Assembly: GCA_030710605.1 (NCBI GenBank)
Contig: CP092879.1
Location: 19,316,702-19,380,701 of the forward strand
From: Cordylochernes scorpioides
Lineage: Eukaryota > Arthropoda > Arachnida > Pseudoscorpiones > Chernetidae
DNA: 64,000 nt
Reading direction: 5' to 3'
Shown here: positions 10,901 to 25,900 of the stretch, one piece after another
Layout of the letters: each line of letters opens with the position of its first letter
Position numbering within the stretch: position 1 is the stretch's first letter
Translations under genes and position numbers: made by a program
Notes under the pieces: generated by a model
The model's database searches: none
What the model was told of the DNA's origin: nothing
The model's input: the letters and a program-made list of their open reading frames with translations, nothing else

Positions 10901-13900
10901 CAAAGCACTCTTCAAGCATTGCACCTTTCAAATAAAGTTAGTATTTTTCTTCTATTTCTTGTTTCCACATATTCTTCCAAGTCTAGATTTCGTTTTTTTT
11001 TTTTTTTTAACCTGTCATGCAAAACATTGCTGGCTTTAAAATCAGCATTGTTCATGGCATAAAAATAATTTTTGTTTCATCACGGGCCCGTTTATTTGGA
11101 TGTTTTTTTTTTTAGCCCTAACACGTACGATCGTGATCACGGCAAAAGTTGAGGTTGATTCCTCTTGTAACAATTTTTAATAACCTTATATTTTATATCT
11201 TATAATAGAAAAGTTATATTCTCTTATTTTAATATGTTCTTAACATTTTGCCTGTGTTGTTTCACTTTGAAAAGTTCTGAAAAGGGCCTTTTTTTTTAAG
11301 GAATAACGTTTTTGTTTTTAGAATGCCATTGTTTTCTTCATTTTGGAAGCCATTTGCATTTTTTCTATTTCAAATTTAATGGATGCAAAGATATTCTATT
11401 TAATAAAAAGTATAATGTTCAAAATTTATACAACATACAGCAAAAATAAAATGTAAATCAAAACAAACAATGCCGCTAAATTTATTGTTTTGAAATTGCG
11501 GTCCGCGAGCTAAAATATGCTCAAAATTGTTTTAATTTTTTTTTAAATTACAATTCTAAGTTTGTTATAAGCATAGTATTTTTAATAGATTTTATTATTT
11601 TGGGACCAAAAGTAGGTTCGTTATAGGGGTAGTCGTTATTTTAAAAAAATTGCAAAGTTTGTTATAACGATGGAATTTTCAATGGAATGGAATTGGAAAT
11701 CACCTTAGGTTCATTATAAGGGAAGGTTCGTTATATCCAGGGTTCGTATTAGCGGTGTTTTACTGTATATGCAAATATGAAAAGGTTTTGACAACCTGGT
11801 AATTCTATATACAGTTACGAGCGTCATGCGTCATCTCTGTCACCGTTTGCTTTTTTTATGGAATGGCGCTCTCCTATTGGTTGGCTATGATCACGTGGCT
11901 ACGATGGCGCCGCCACTACGCGAGACACTTTGTTTATGACTTTGACCCCCCCCCACTCGCTTTTTGGTTTTTGTAACTATTGTGTTGGAGCGGGTCGTTC
12001 CTTAAATAAATGCATATATTAGTTAATAACTAAATGGAATCCTCTCTTTCTTTTTCCCAGTAAGAGACGCCTACGGAAGCCAACAGTACATAGACAGATA
12101 AAGCACATAGGCTATAGTTATTAACTAATTTATGCATTTATTTAAGGTGCCAATTTATAATTGTAACAAATAGTATTTGAATCAAAACATTCAATCGGGT
12201 AAAACACGGGCGTTGCCCGGGTCATTCGGCTAGTTTCATATATATATATATATCCTTCCTGCAATGAAAAAATATCACAGTAAGGAGAGTAGAAGTTTAT
12301 TTTATATTTAAAAAGAAACATTCGTGCTTTGATGATTCCATTTTTTATATAGAGATGTCACGTTATCGCCTTTTAATTAATTATGCCTAACTGGTCTTGT
12401 ACTTAGTGTTTGTGGAATAGCATTGCTCAATGCAAATATTTATATGTAATGCTGCTCTCCTAAAAGCTTATGTCCAAAGTTTGCTTGAAAATCTAAGATT
12501 ACACCCTTCATTGCAGCATATATAAACAAAATAGTCCAATACAGTATTAGAGCTCTAAGAAGCAGTCTGGTAGATTAACCCTTAACTGGACGGGTTGGGT
12601 TGATTCCGCCCATGCATAAACTTAATATAGGAAAATATATATTTTTTTCAGTTTACTGAGAGCTACCAGCTTTCATGTATTCCAATTTTACAGTGATACA
12701 AACATTTTCCATCCATCATTTATAAATATCAATTTTGGGAGGGGGGTTAAATTTGCATGTGGGGGCGGATTCCGCCCAGCCCATCCAGAAGTGTGAGAAT
12801 TTTTCCTCTCAGAGTTAGCTCGAGGCTCATACTTGAGTCGCTATCTTCCTCTATTTTTAGCTTCCTTTTATAAAATAACACATCTTTCTTTGGATAAGTA
12901 GAATTATCAATCAAGTCGACAGAGAGAACTATCCCTGCCAGCTCAAAATATATATAAGTTTTAGAGATTAGTCGACCACTTTGGAAGAGTAATAGAAATA
13001 TTCCAGCAGACAATTGATTCACTTCAGTAGAATTAGTTGATAAGTTGAAAGAACATGGCCTTACATATTTAGGAACGATACGAAAGAACAAATCGTATAT
13101 TCCATCACAATTTGAACCGCATCCTAATAGAGAATCAGGAACATCTATTTTTGGTTTCTCTGGAACAACCACATTAGCTTCCTATGTTCCAAAAATAATA
13201 AAAATTGGTAATCAGATTGATAGAAAGAATAAAAAAGGAAGGAATAATTTTATTGGTGATCTTGGGAGAGCATTGATTGATGAACACCTGGGAACACGTA
13301 AGCTCAATTCTCTCCCTCTGGAATTACAGACGACAATTCAAGAAGAATGATGATTCAAGTACATCAAGGGAATCTACGATGCCACGACAATCTAATACTC
13401 CAAGAAGGTGCTACAAATGTCCATAAAAAAAATGCGGTAAAAAATAAAAACCCTTTGGTCTGTATGTCAACTAAGCGTTTGCAAAAAAACATTTCTTAAA
13501 ATTTGTGTAAACTGTAAATAGGTTATATTTAGAATTTTTATAAGTCAATATCTGTATATTAATATTTGTATCAATTAAATATTTTTTTGAATATGGATTT
13601 CAATCATTATTTAGGTTTATTTCATAAATTTACATAAGTGGGTTGAATCTACCCAACCCGTCCAGTTAAGGGTTAAATTGGTGAAACCGCTGGGAGGGTT
13701 CACCACTGATAAGCCAAGCTCTCCCAATATATTTTCATTGCAGTAAGGACAGTAGAAGTTTTATGTGTAAATGAAGCATTCATGCTTCCATTTATTATAT
13801 ACAGTAGAACCTCCCTGTAAAGAACACCTAATTGCAGAGCCAAAATGTCCTTTAGGGAGAGGTGTCCTCTTATCGGAGAGTTGCTAAATAGTAAAAATGG

Positions 13901-16900
13901 TAATTTTGCAAATGAAATCTGTCCTTTGTGGAGAGATGTCCATTACCGGGGTGTCCACTAAAAAGAGGTTCTACTGTTTATACTCTTTAAGTTCTTCTTC
14001 TTCTTTCTTATCTACACTCAATCATTAGGGTATCAAGTTGTGACCCTTGATGGTATTTGACAACCATCATGACTGGGTGAAGTAGAATGCGTCTGCCTTT
14101 GTCATTAAGACTGGGAGCACTACTCAGTGGCAGGCCGACTTAGCTCCAAAAGAAATGGCCGCCTCTGACATGAGGAACAGACGCCATGTGCAGCCGCTCC
14201 TAACATGGAGTACAAACGCTGCTCATCCTGTATCCCTGGATCACGAGCCCTTACAGGGTACTATCAGCCGGGCCAGCTGAACCCAGGTTTTTTAGCGAGC
14301 TTGTTACTGCTCCCCCTCCTCCTTTTTAATCCGGGCTTGGGACCGGCAAAGGCGGAGTTCTCTTTAAGTTGACATCTGCAAATGGATGTTACAATTTAGA
14401 TATGTAAATAAGATTGACCCATATTTGGTTCTATACAGTTAAATTATGGGAAGTTTTATTACTTAAATATTATCCTATGATGGCTGACCATCATATCTGA
14501 CATGACAGTATAAGGAACAAACAATGTAAAAAGTAACAACAAATAAATAATCCACATGAACAATGACCTTGATGTATCAAATTTTCTAACAATCATCAGG
14601 CATTGTTTACTTATCTGGCCTTATTGCATTTCATTTTTATCAATGTTTGTTTACAAACAACATTGTGTACTCTGGGTATCTTCTTGCAAAGGTTATCAAT
14701 ATTTGGTATTTTCAAACAGAAACTATAACAAAAACCCAATCACTTTTATACATTAGGTCTATTTGATATTTTATCTAGGAATTTATTAAAAGCCTCCATG
14801 ATCTTGTATAAGTATACAATGGGATAATATATATTTTTAAAAAGATTATACTTCTCTCCTCTACCACAGTATAGACACACCACAGTATAAAGAGTAAAAT
14901 ATTGGGTTGTATTATGATAAGACACAATTTAGATTATAGATTATAGGCACAAGGTAATAAGACCAAATCCAAATAAATAAATAGTGTGTGACTGTTACCG
15001 ACGTCACACACTATTTATTTATTTTGATTTGGTCTTATTACCTTGTGTCTATTGGGTTGTATTATTCCTTGTTCCAATTTTATTGTTGAACCTCACTATA
15101 ACATCATTAATTGGGACCAAGATTTTAAATTGTTATAACCATGGTTAAAGCAATTAGAACTCAGAATTATGATGCTATAACAAGGTTCTACTATAATTTC
15201 GAGAAGATTTTAGCCAGGGATATGCTCTAGTGATTTCAACAAGAAATCTATCAAGAAGTTTACAAAAGGTCCGAGTAACTCAGGAGCATATTTTCACCTT
15301 CAAATATATGCAAATATAGTGGAACCAGAAGGTCCAGGGGAGAACCCCCCACACCCCCTGTTGTGGGGTAGAGCCCCTTGTGAGCCACAAAAACATTGTT
15401 GTTTTTTTACCCCTTTTGATATAACCTTCATGAATGGCGCCCATATATTTATATTACCATTTATCCATCCTAACATATATCTTTGAACTACACAGATTTT
15501 GGTCTTGTCATTTGATTTCCTTAAAGCTACTTAGTGTTCATTGTCCAGAGACTATTTCAAACTGTTAGAAAATTTTAAGTTTGCAAAGATGTAAATTTCT
15601 ATGTAGAGAACATCCCGCATTGGACACTTTTTTCTGTTTAAAAAAAAAAAATGCTCCAATGGCCCCCGATTCTTGCAAAAGTCCAACCCCACCAGCGAGT
15701 GCAAGTAACCAAACAGGGCTCTGGCACATTTGTAAGTGCAAAGTCGAACTGCTTTTCACATGTGTAGATATGTGGTGCGCTTACAGTAAAAGCAGTCGCT
15801 AACTACCCACCATGATTATCATGGCCTGTACCACGTGTACTAGGGATAAGCAAAAAAAAAGACCAAAGTCTCTAGGATTCTTGTTGTGTGCAGCAAGTGA
15901 TTCAAGTACATCCCATAAAACCTCTTAAAAGCAACTTATCAGATGACCAACCACCTCCCAGAGTAATTGCCAATATTAACTAAATAATCCAACCTCTAAT
16001 AAGAGACCATCTCTGGACTTAAATGCCAAATTCTACTGGATCTACAAAAATTGATTTTTGTTAATATTTTTATTAAAGCATTATAAATATACAGGCTTGG
16101 TTCTCCATCTCTCTCTAAAAGGCAGTAAGTTGCAAAGCCAAAGTGTTCTTTAGAAACAGGAGCCCTTTTATTGGAGAGCAGCTAATTGGTTTTTAAAAAA
16201 TGTCCTTTGTAGAGAGATTTCCATTCATGCAGATTCTATTGTATTTGTTTATTTTTCCCCCATTGTAGATTGATCAATTCACAAAACTGAGGAAAGAAGT
16301 GGTTTCCATGTTTCTTCTCTGAGCTGATTGTGAAGAACAAAAGCTTAAAAGCTTACTAGGATATTGTTATTAAAAATAAAGATATTGCGAAATGTTTTGA
16401 TCTCCCACTTAAATAATAAGGTGCACACAATTTTTGGAATATATATTAGAAAAACACATGATTATGAGACCAATTCCAAGTATATAAATAATGTGTGATA
16501 TTTTAGTAACAGCCTTGTTATCATCATCAGACACAAGTACTGAATGATGATAACAATGCTGTTACCAAAGCATCAAACACTATGTATTTGGAATTGGTAT
16601 TATTACCTTGTGTTACCTTTTAAATAATTGTATTGCGATTACAGAGTAGAACCCCTATGAGAGGACACTCTTGTCCTAGAGAACTCTTCTTTACAAAGAA
16701 CAGTTTTCAATATCACACACACACACACAAAAGCCTTTATTAAGACACACAGGTCTTACAGAGGATTCTCCTTGGGGTTACAAAACGGAGAAAGTGGGAA
16801 ATAAAAATGGTGAAAGAATATATAAATATGGTAAATATATACAGATTATAAGAATAAAGAAATAAGAAGAATTTTAAAAAATAAATAAATAAAATAAAAA

Positions 16901-19900
16901 AATTTTGGAAATATGGATGGGAGAAGTGGAGAGCGAAAAGAGGAAAGAAAACAGGTATTTACATATGGAACAAGACAATTTAAGCTCTCACACAGCACAG
17001 GTGGGCCATGTATTTTTTAGGAAATCTTTAAGAGATTTCCCAGGAAAATCCGCGTGTTCAGGGTTGTAAGGTAAACACCGTTTTATCAGTGTGGGGGTTA
17101 ACTTATTGTATCTGCCTAAACAAATAATTGGATGTTGGTTCTGTCCTTCTCATCAAACAGAATTTTTTGGTATGTTTGGATGTTCGGTTAAGTCTTTCTT
17201 TTTTTCAGCATTTTTATGGAAGTTATATAGATTCAGAGCTACTGAACTATTGTCTATAAAGTTGGATAATAAAGAATATAATGTGAAGTGTGTATGGCCT
17301 ATCTTAGAAAAGAGTCTTTTTCTTTCCGTGTCAAGAGGCTTGCATTCAAATATATAATGTTCTAATTCATTTTCGGTTCTATTTTTGCATAGTTGGCAAT
17401 ACAAGTCTTCTGTCCTTAGATATTTTATATGGTCTTCTCGATATAAAACAAATAGAATTCTCAATTGCGCAATGAGGCGTTTAGTCGGCAGTGGGAGTTC
17501 CCTTAGTAGATAGTTCTCTGCTGCGAATGTTTTATGTAAATATTTGTAGTGTGTGTGCAGCTTCGAATTGGTTATTCTTGATTGATCGGTTTGGATAGAC
17601 TGTTCTATAGTGATTCTGATAATTTGAGGTATTGCTTTCTGTAGAATATTGGGGTCTGAACAATTCTTTAACCACATGAATCCAGTTGAGTTTAGGATAT
17701 TCATTAAATTTTCTGTAAAACCTATAAAGGTATTCGTTAGAGTGGATGTTTCCCATAATTGGGCTAGACAGATTGCGGGCAATCTGGATTTTTCCATTTT
17801 TAATATTCTTAACCAGAACTTTAGAATTAGTTTGGTTGCTGTGACTCCTAGTGAGAAGCGTCCGGTTTCCATGCGTAGTATGTAGCCTGGTGTGTTACTC
17901 GGCAAGTTCAATAGTCGTCGGAGATAGTTATTCTGAATTTGGTCCAAGATTTTGTACTTTTCGTTTGCCCAAATTGGAGCAGAATACAGCAGAGTTGACA
18001 GGATAATCGAGTCTAATAGTTTCATTGATGAACCAAATGAATTCAACCTGGATTTCTCCATAATTTTCCATACTTCGCCGGTAGCTGCAAGCGCTTTGCC
18101 TTTAAACAGTTTTCAATATCAAAATTACCATTTTTACTAATTAGAAACTCTCCCTGAAGGGTACTTTGGCTCTGAACCCAGATGTCCTTTACAGAGAGAG
18201 GTTCTACTGTCATACTAGTTTATAACATTTTGTTGTGTTGTGTATATTATTCCTCGCTACTGTTTTTTCCCCAATGTTAAAACATACTTGTCTAAATTTT
18301 GAAATACATTTGGCCTTTTTACTAATTTATTAAAAAGACTTACAACTTACCTTGTTAGGTTATCAAGGTACTTGAAAATGGCTAAAAGTCTAACATGCAT
18401 ATATAGTGGGAATTTCTTAATATATTAAAAAGTATTTTCAGACCAATATTCTGTAATAAAGTTAAATCCATGTGTAGTTATGTTTATTCTGATATGTGGT
18501 GGGGGGTTTGCTACCATTAGAAATAATTAGACTTTTCCTATCATTTCACTGCCTTGATAGTTTATTTCCTCTTTTTTGACTCAGTTGTGTGCTGTCAGGC
18601 CTCCAGGTGGTCAAGTACCCAAGGATATCCGACTCTGATGAATGCAAGGAGTTCTGGCAACTGAAGGACGGACAGATCATATCTACTGAGGGTGCTACTC
18701 TCAAGTGAGGAGTATTTTTGAAAGCCTTTACTTGCTTTCAATGTCTGTCCACAAGCCTTTTAATCCTTTTTAATATACACCTATCTCCCGATTTACATAG
18801 TAGATACGTTCTTGAGAAAAATGTGTAAATCGGGGGATAGGTGTACACAGAAATAAAAATAAAATGCATTGACAGGTTAAAATATGTAGTCAGCACATAA
18901 GCTCGGGATTCCTCGTGAGATGTGTACACAGCGCATGTGTTCAATCACAGTAGCATTTAGTATAATGTGATAAAAACAAAAAAAAAAACGTGTAAAAACG
19001 AAAACGTGTAAAACAAGTACCGTGTAAATCGGGGGATAGGTGTACTTCCAGACCATTTAAATGCTCTCAAATTTACATGGTTGCTCAATCCTGATGACAA
19101 TTCGAACAATCCCAAAAAACTCTTGACTTTCACATCAGGAAGCGTGTTAAGTAGAAATCAAGATGCAGAAATCTAATTATATATATATGCAAGAAAAATT
19201 TTCTCGTGCTCGAAGTGTTGAAAAACAAATGGTCGCTTGTTTTTTTAGAAAAAGTGGTTCCATTGATATGATCGAAAGACAGTTAATAGTGACTGGTATA
19301 TACAACAAAAATGCCTTCCAGCAGTATTTGAAAAAATCAAGCAAAGCAAGCCAAGAACTCAACTCAGAGGAGTCCTTCTACATCATGACAATGCAAGACC
19401 GCACACCTCAGCCCAAACATTAGACTTTTTAGCCAACTCTGGTGTCCAATTAGTCACTCATCCACCATATTCACCAGACCTAGCACCTTGGAACTTTTTA
19501 ATTTCCAAAATTAAGTTATAGTTGAAAAGGATAAAATTTGACCCTGATGAAGCACTGCAAGCCTTCATCAATGCTGTAAATTCCATCCCCGAAGATGACT
19601 GGTGTAAGTGCTTCGATAGTTGGTTTTCATGGATTAAATCTTGCATAGGTGCTAAGAGTGAATACTTTGAGAAACTCTGAAAATTTGAAAGTTGCAACTT
19701 TAATAAAAATAAGTGATTGCAAAAACTTTTGGAGTGACCCTTGTATTTTCCCTAAGTGCTCCTGAGAGGCTTTGAAAACAAGACCTTGGAGTTATCATCC
19801 CATGAAGCAATCTCTGATATGGAGGCTGTGTGGTGGGACAGATAAGCCATCAGCACTTTCTTTTGTTATTACATATTTCCTCTTCCTTATGCCAGTCTGT

Positions 19901-22900
19901 CATTAGGATGTTTGTTTTTTCTTTAAAATTATGAAATTGCCAATCATCTTATAATGGATTCTCCACAAGGCAAAGGTTCAATTCCATGTGCTTTCCAAAG
20001 ATGAACAGTTCAATGTATCTCTTTTCAAATAAGAGTCAATAGGTTCCTTATTTTTTGAAAGTGCAGCTTCTAACATGGAGTAAGGACACTTTTCACCTCA
20101 TTGTTGAAAATTCCTGGCCTCTTTCTCATATAAGAACCATTTATTGCTTGTGAAATTCCCCTCTCCGGGGCACTTATCTGATTCCATGGGAGCTGGTAGT
20201 ATCTCAGTGTGGCCAACGAGTGTTGTTTGTTGTTAGAGTCCATCAAGTCGACCCTTGGGGACTATATAGACAAATATTCTCCAAATTGGTCTGTTGGTGA
20301 CCATCCTGTAGCTTCCTTGATCCCTTCTCATTGCATCTCTCTTCTTTCTTCTATTTTTTCACATCTTTTCAAATCCATTTGCTCTCACTATGTATCCAAA
20401 GTAGGTCAGTATTTGTTTACATATTTGGTATTCTAAGGATCTACCAGGATTAATTTTATTTAAGATTGAAACATTTGTCCTTTTATCTATCCATGACACT
20501 CTGAATAGATTTTTTCATGTTCACATTTTAAAAGCTTCAATTATTTTTCTTTCTTTTATTCTGAAAGTCCAGCTCTCACATCCATAATTGATCACAGGAA
20601 ATACTAATGCCTCTACAATTTTCTTCTTTGTCTTGAATGAAATGCCTTCATCTTTCAGAAACTTGTCCAATTTCATAGTGTTATTATTCTTTTTGCTTCC
20701 TCTATGCAACCTCTCATCTTGTGAATCCTGGATCCTAAGAATTTGAAGTGACCAACTATATCAATTTTTTCTTGATGAATTAAAAAGTTATTTATATTAT
20801 TTATATAGTTATAATTTTTGTTTGGCTGATATTAATTTCTAAACCAAAAATTTTAACTTTTTTTTTTCAACTTTCTCATTAATCTCTGTTTTCTGCTAGC
20901 AGTGTGGTGTCATCAGCATAGCAAATATTGTTTATTTCCATTCCATCTATGTGGACACCTTTTTGAATATACTTGGTTATAAAATTGGGTGCATGTAAGG
21001 AGGGATAGATTTCTGGTGTGTGTGGTATGCCTCCTCCTTTGTAACTAAATGAGAGTTAGTGATGTTGGGAAACACACGCAACCTTTTCTAAATCTGCTTT
21101 AAGTATAGAAAGATCCAGAAGTTTTGTTTCTTATTTTCAAAAAAGGCAAACAAGATTGATTTAATGGCTACAATATGCTACAATATCATAATTATAAATT
21201 CCCATTTATTTTAACCCTGGTTAACATAAAATCTTACTCCCAAATGATGTTATTATAGTGAGGTGTTTGGAATGATATCCTCTTCTACAGAAAGCTCTCA
21301 TAATTTCGATAAGGCACAATTTGGATTATAGATTATAAACACAAGGTAATAAGACCAAATCCAAATAAAAAAATAGTGTGCGACGTTTCAGTAACATGAC
21401 TTTTGTCTGAAGATGGTAACAACGCTGTTACCGAAACGTCACACACTATTTTTTTATTTGGATTTGGTCTTATTACCTTGTGCTCTCATAATTTATTTTA
21501 TTAAAAAAAAGCATTCATTAGAATAGATCTATATATTTATTTGTTACATATTCTCTCTCTATTTATCTATAGAAATCATCTCTCTCCTCTCTAACTTTTC
21601 CTCTCAAGTTTTCTAGAAAAGTTTTTGCACAGCCTCTCGCAATAATACTTTTAAAAAAGAACAAACTAAATACAAGCAAACCTCTTCAACTGCTCAAGGA
21701 AAAGGTACTTCCTGTTAAATTAAAGAAGGTGTTGAAAATGTGTTCATTTAAATTAAAGTACAGTAAAACCCCTCTATAGTGAACCCCAATGGGACAGAGC
21801 TTTTGGTTCACTATAGCCACAGTTCACTATAGCCACGGTTTGGCTATTTTTTTTTACTTTTCAAAAATTTTAGACTGTATAATTAAAAAACAGCCATACA
21901 CACAAGTAGAGGCTGCCTCTTAATAGTGGTCACTTTATTTTAATTCCCTTAATTGACTAATTTCCTTATATTACTACTGAATAATAATAGAAATCATTAG
22001 ATAATAGGTTCTTCTTATGATTAACATACATGTACCTCTATGTCTAAGTTAAAAATCAAGACAAATCCTAGGCAAAGTTTTATTAAATATATATTCAAAG
22101 ATATGAAATGATTTTAAAACATCATTATCACATTATATAATACAATTTTTACTTGAAAAAATGGCTCTAATACCTTGTTGTTTCAAAGCATTCTTCCAAG
22201 CATTGCACCATTCAAATAAAGTTAGTGTTTTTCTTCCATTTCATGTTTCCCCATATTCTTCTAGGTCTAGATTTCGTTTTTTTTTTTTAACCTGCCATGC
22301 AAATCATTGCTGACTTTAAAATCACCATAGTTAATGGCATAAAAATAATTTTTGTTTCATCACGGGACCGTTTATTTGGACTTTTTTTTTTTTAGCCCTA
22401 AAACATACGATCGCGATCGCGGCAAAAGTTGAAGTTGATTCCTCTTTGTAACAATTTTTAATAACTTTATATTTTATCTTTTATAATAGAAAAGTTATAT
22501 TCTCTTATTTTAATATGTTCTTAACATTTTGCCTATGTTGTTTCACTTTGAAAAGTTCTGAAAATGGCCTTTTTTTTTTTTAAAGAAATAATGCTTTTGT
22601 TTTTAAAATGCCTTTGTTTTCTTCATTTTGGAAGCCATTTGCATTTTTTATATTTCAAATTTAATGGATGCAAAGATATTCTAATTAATAAAAAGTATAA
22701 TGTGTAAAAATTTATACAACATACAGCAAAAATAAAGTGCAAAAATCAAACAAACAATGCCGCTAAATTTATTGTTTTGAAATCGCGATCCGCGAGCTTT
22801 AAACATGCTCAAAATTTTGTTTTTTAATTTTTTTTTTTAATTACAATTCTAAGTTCGTTATAAGCATAGTATTTTTAATAGATTTTATCATTTTGGGACC

Positions 22901-25900
22901 CGAAATAGGTTCGTTATAGGGGTAGTTCATTATTCTAAAAATCGCAAAGTTCGTTATAACGATGGTATTTTCAATGGAATGGAATTGGGAATCGGCGTGG
23001 GTTCGTTATATCCAGGGTTCGTTATAGCGGGGTTTTACTGTAGGTAATTTGGTTGGGATTCAAAAACTGGTTGAGAATTATATAAAGTGTAATAGTTTGT
23101 TTAATTTAAAAAAAAAAAAGGTTATACTATATTTTATCCCTCATTGTTGTCAATAATAAAAACAAGTTCCTCTAAGTAAGTGTTATGTTGCCAGGGTGGT
23201 GCATACACCTGGACACACTGAGGACCACATTGTCCTTCACCTCCAAGAAGATAACGTTCTCTTAAGTGGAGATTGTATCCTGGGAGAGGGCACTGCGGTA
23301 AGTTGGCTTATCAACCTCATAAGTTGGGTAATCACCACTATATTATCAAAAGTCCAAAATTGTGAGGAGTTTCTTGTTAACATCATCATGAAATATAAAA
23401 CAGCCTAATGTAATACTACAGCGGTATGGTAGATTAAACTGGTGAAACCACTGGGAGAGTTCCCCACTGATGAGCCAACCCCTCCCATTATTTTGTCATT
23501 GCAGTAAGGGCAGTAGAAAATTGCTTTATTTTAAAAAGAAACATACGTGTCAAAAATAGTTTCTTATAATCATCATGAAATGCCATCTCCCATATGGAGG
23601 TCACCATCATGGTCACTTCCATGATATGACTTTGGGGCTGATACTATGTGAGAGACAGGATCAAAGTTGCCTCTTTTAGACAAGTCTCTGATCAAGGCTA
23701 GGGAGATTTGCCCTGGGTTTGAAATGAATCTTAGTTCTAAGAAGCTCCATCTGTCTTGCCTTGTATTTAGGTTTTTATGTTGCTTTTTATATAGTCAGTA
23801 TTGTCACACCATACTCTGGTGATACTACTTCTGTAGGTCCATCACTGCCTTTTTGATAAATCTTCTAAAGGGAAATCCTGCTCAGATCATAGATAGCTGA
23901 AGGCCTATTCCCTACCACCAGGTGAACTCGCCTGGTAAGCTACTTGTTGCCTTAGACATGTTATAAGTACATTATTTCAACTGCAGAGCAACAACTTTGT
24001 AAAATCTACTGCCTGAAATTCTCTGAAAAGGTTGTATTTCTAGGATGCCAGCAACAACATGATGCCATTTTTTATTAGAAATTTACACTAATATATATTG
24101 CAAAGGATTTTTTTTTTAAATAAATACAGTATAACCCCTCTATAACAAACTGTTTTAATGTCCATCTATACAGAGAGAAAAACAACAACTGACTCACCCG
24201 TGCTGGCAAGGTCACGCTCCGCTGCGTCACGTGGGAAAACATACGTAGATGTTTTCTTACATGTTCTCAGCACATCCCCCTTTTTAAGACTTGAAATATA
24301 TATATACATAACAAACTTTAAATGCATAATATAATTAATAATGAAGGCGATCCACAGGTTTAACAATTCGTCCACTCCGGGTTCTTATCTGGCCGTCTTC
24401 TGAGTCGTTAGAGGGATAATCCACAACTGGGGTCTTTTCATTTTCAACCAGTTCCTCCTCCGAAAAGGTCGGCGTCGATGGGTCGGCTGGATATTGCACT
24501 GTAACTCCTTTTCGTAGATGGAACCTGTTTCGACGTAAAGTCTCAACTGGAGTATCAACCATATATGACCTTGGTGTCGATGCTTTCTGCTTTACAATCC
24601 CCCAGGTACGCATATCTGTAATCCAAACCGTGTCACCTTCGGATAGCTCCTCCATGTCCGTAGCGCCGCAGCGTCGATCATATCTGGATTTCATATCCTT
24701 TCTCCTTCTCCCCTCCTTTCTTTTCAGGGTCTGAGAGTCCACCAACTTTGGATTAAGATTCTCTGGTGCAATTGGCAAGGTCGTTCGGAGTTTACGTCCC
24801 ATGAGAAGCTCAGCAGGGCTGTAACCGTTCTCCAAAGGGGTCGATCGATACTCCAGGAGTCCAAGCGATGGGTCTTGATTTTTCTTGAGGATCAACTTAG
24901 CAATTTTCACACCTGCTTCTGCCATCCCATTGCTCTGCGGGAATCGAGGACTTGAAGTGACATGTGTGAATCCGTACTGCCTTGCGAAATTTGCAAACTC
25001 ACGAGCAGCTCCAAATTGCGTCCCATTATCGCTTACAACAGTTTCTGGTCGAATACCGTCTTCATCCAGTATGTGCCCAAGAAAATTAATTCTTGGCACG
25101 CCAAAGACACACTTGGCCTTGTTTAGTGTAACTTTCGCCTCTTTCAGTTTTCGGAGCACTAAACGAAGAATTCGATCGTGAGTCTTGGAGTCGGAGGCAA
25201 ATATCAGGATATCGTCCAGGTAACACATTACACCGTCCATGCCTTGCAAGATTATTGACATAACTCTCTGAAAATACTCTGGGGCGAGTGAGATTCCAAA
25301 TGGCATCCTGCAGTATTTATATCTCCCAAAAGGAGTGATGAAGGTCGTTAAATGCTGGCAGTCCGGGCTCAACGGAATCTGGTGAAAGCCACTGTTTGCG
25401 TCCAGTTTCGAAAAGAATCTTGCTTCCCCCAGTTGCCCCAGCATGTGCTCCACCACTGGCATAGGATGCACTTCGCGCTGTACATGTTCGTTCAGCCTTG
25501 AGAGATCCACACAGAGTCGTATGTCGCCATTCGGTTTACCAGCAATCACAGTCGGTGCACACCATTCAGTCGCAACGTTAACTTGTGCTATGATTCCCGC
25601 CTTCTCGAGCTCTTCCAATCTTGTTTTGAGCTTTTCCATCAAAGGTATTGGTACCCGTCGAGGAGTATGCACAGCATATGGTTTTGCTCCAGGTTTCAAT
25701 TTGATTTCGTAAGGGTTTCCGATCTGTCCCAGTCCTTCAAATACTTCAGGAAATTCTTTGATCGGGTTAATTCTCGTCGCAACCACTTCAATCCGCCTCG
25801 CCAGGTTCAAGAGCTCACATGCCCGGCGACTCAGAAGAGGTTCACTCAAACGACGAATGACATAAATCTTCTCCTTGATTTCATAATTGCCATTTCGCAG

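Larger units (their letters stand above)
12236..13800. repeat. MITE family D copy, split by piggyBac
   Basis: Left part 12236-12578 (CTGCAATGAAAAAATATCAC, AACATTCGTGCTTTG, AATACAGTATTAGAGCTC, GGTAGATTAA) and right part 13673-13800 (TTGGTGAAACCGCTGGGAGG, CATTGCAGTAAGGACAGTAG) are continuous in uninterrupted copies such as 5800-6060. The piggyBac derivative went into the TTAA within GTAGATTAAACTGG. Confidence 0.7.
16642..18209. repeat. Short pogo/Tigger-type MITE, split by a LINE
   Basis: Left piece 16642-16714 and right piece 18105-18209 together make one 175-bp family member. The split is at AACAGTTTTCAATATC, present on both sides of the LINE as its target-site duplication. Confidence 0.85.

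Noticed and set aside
12747..13172. 141-codon - strand frame as a gene
   Set aside because: It lies wholly inside the piggyBac derivative, opposite to the transposase remnant, and copy 2 does not keep it open.
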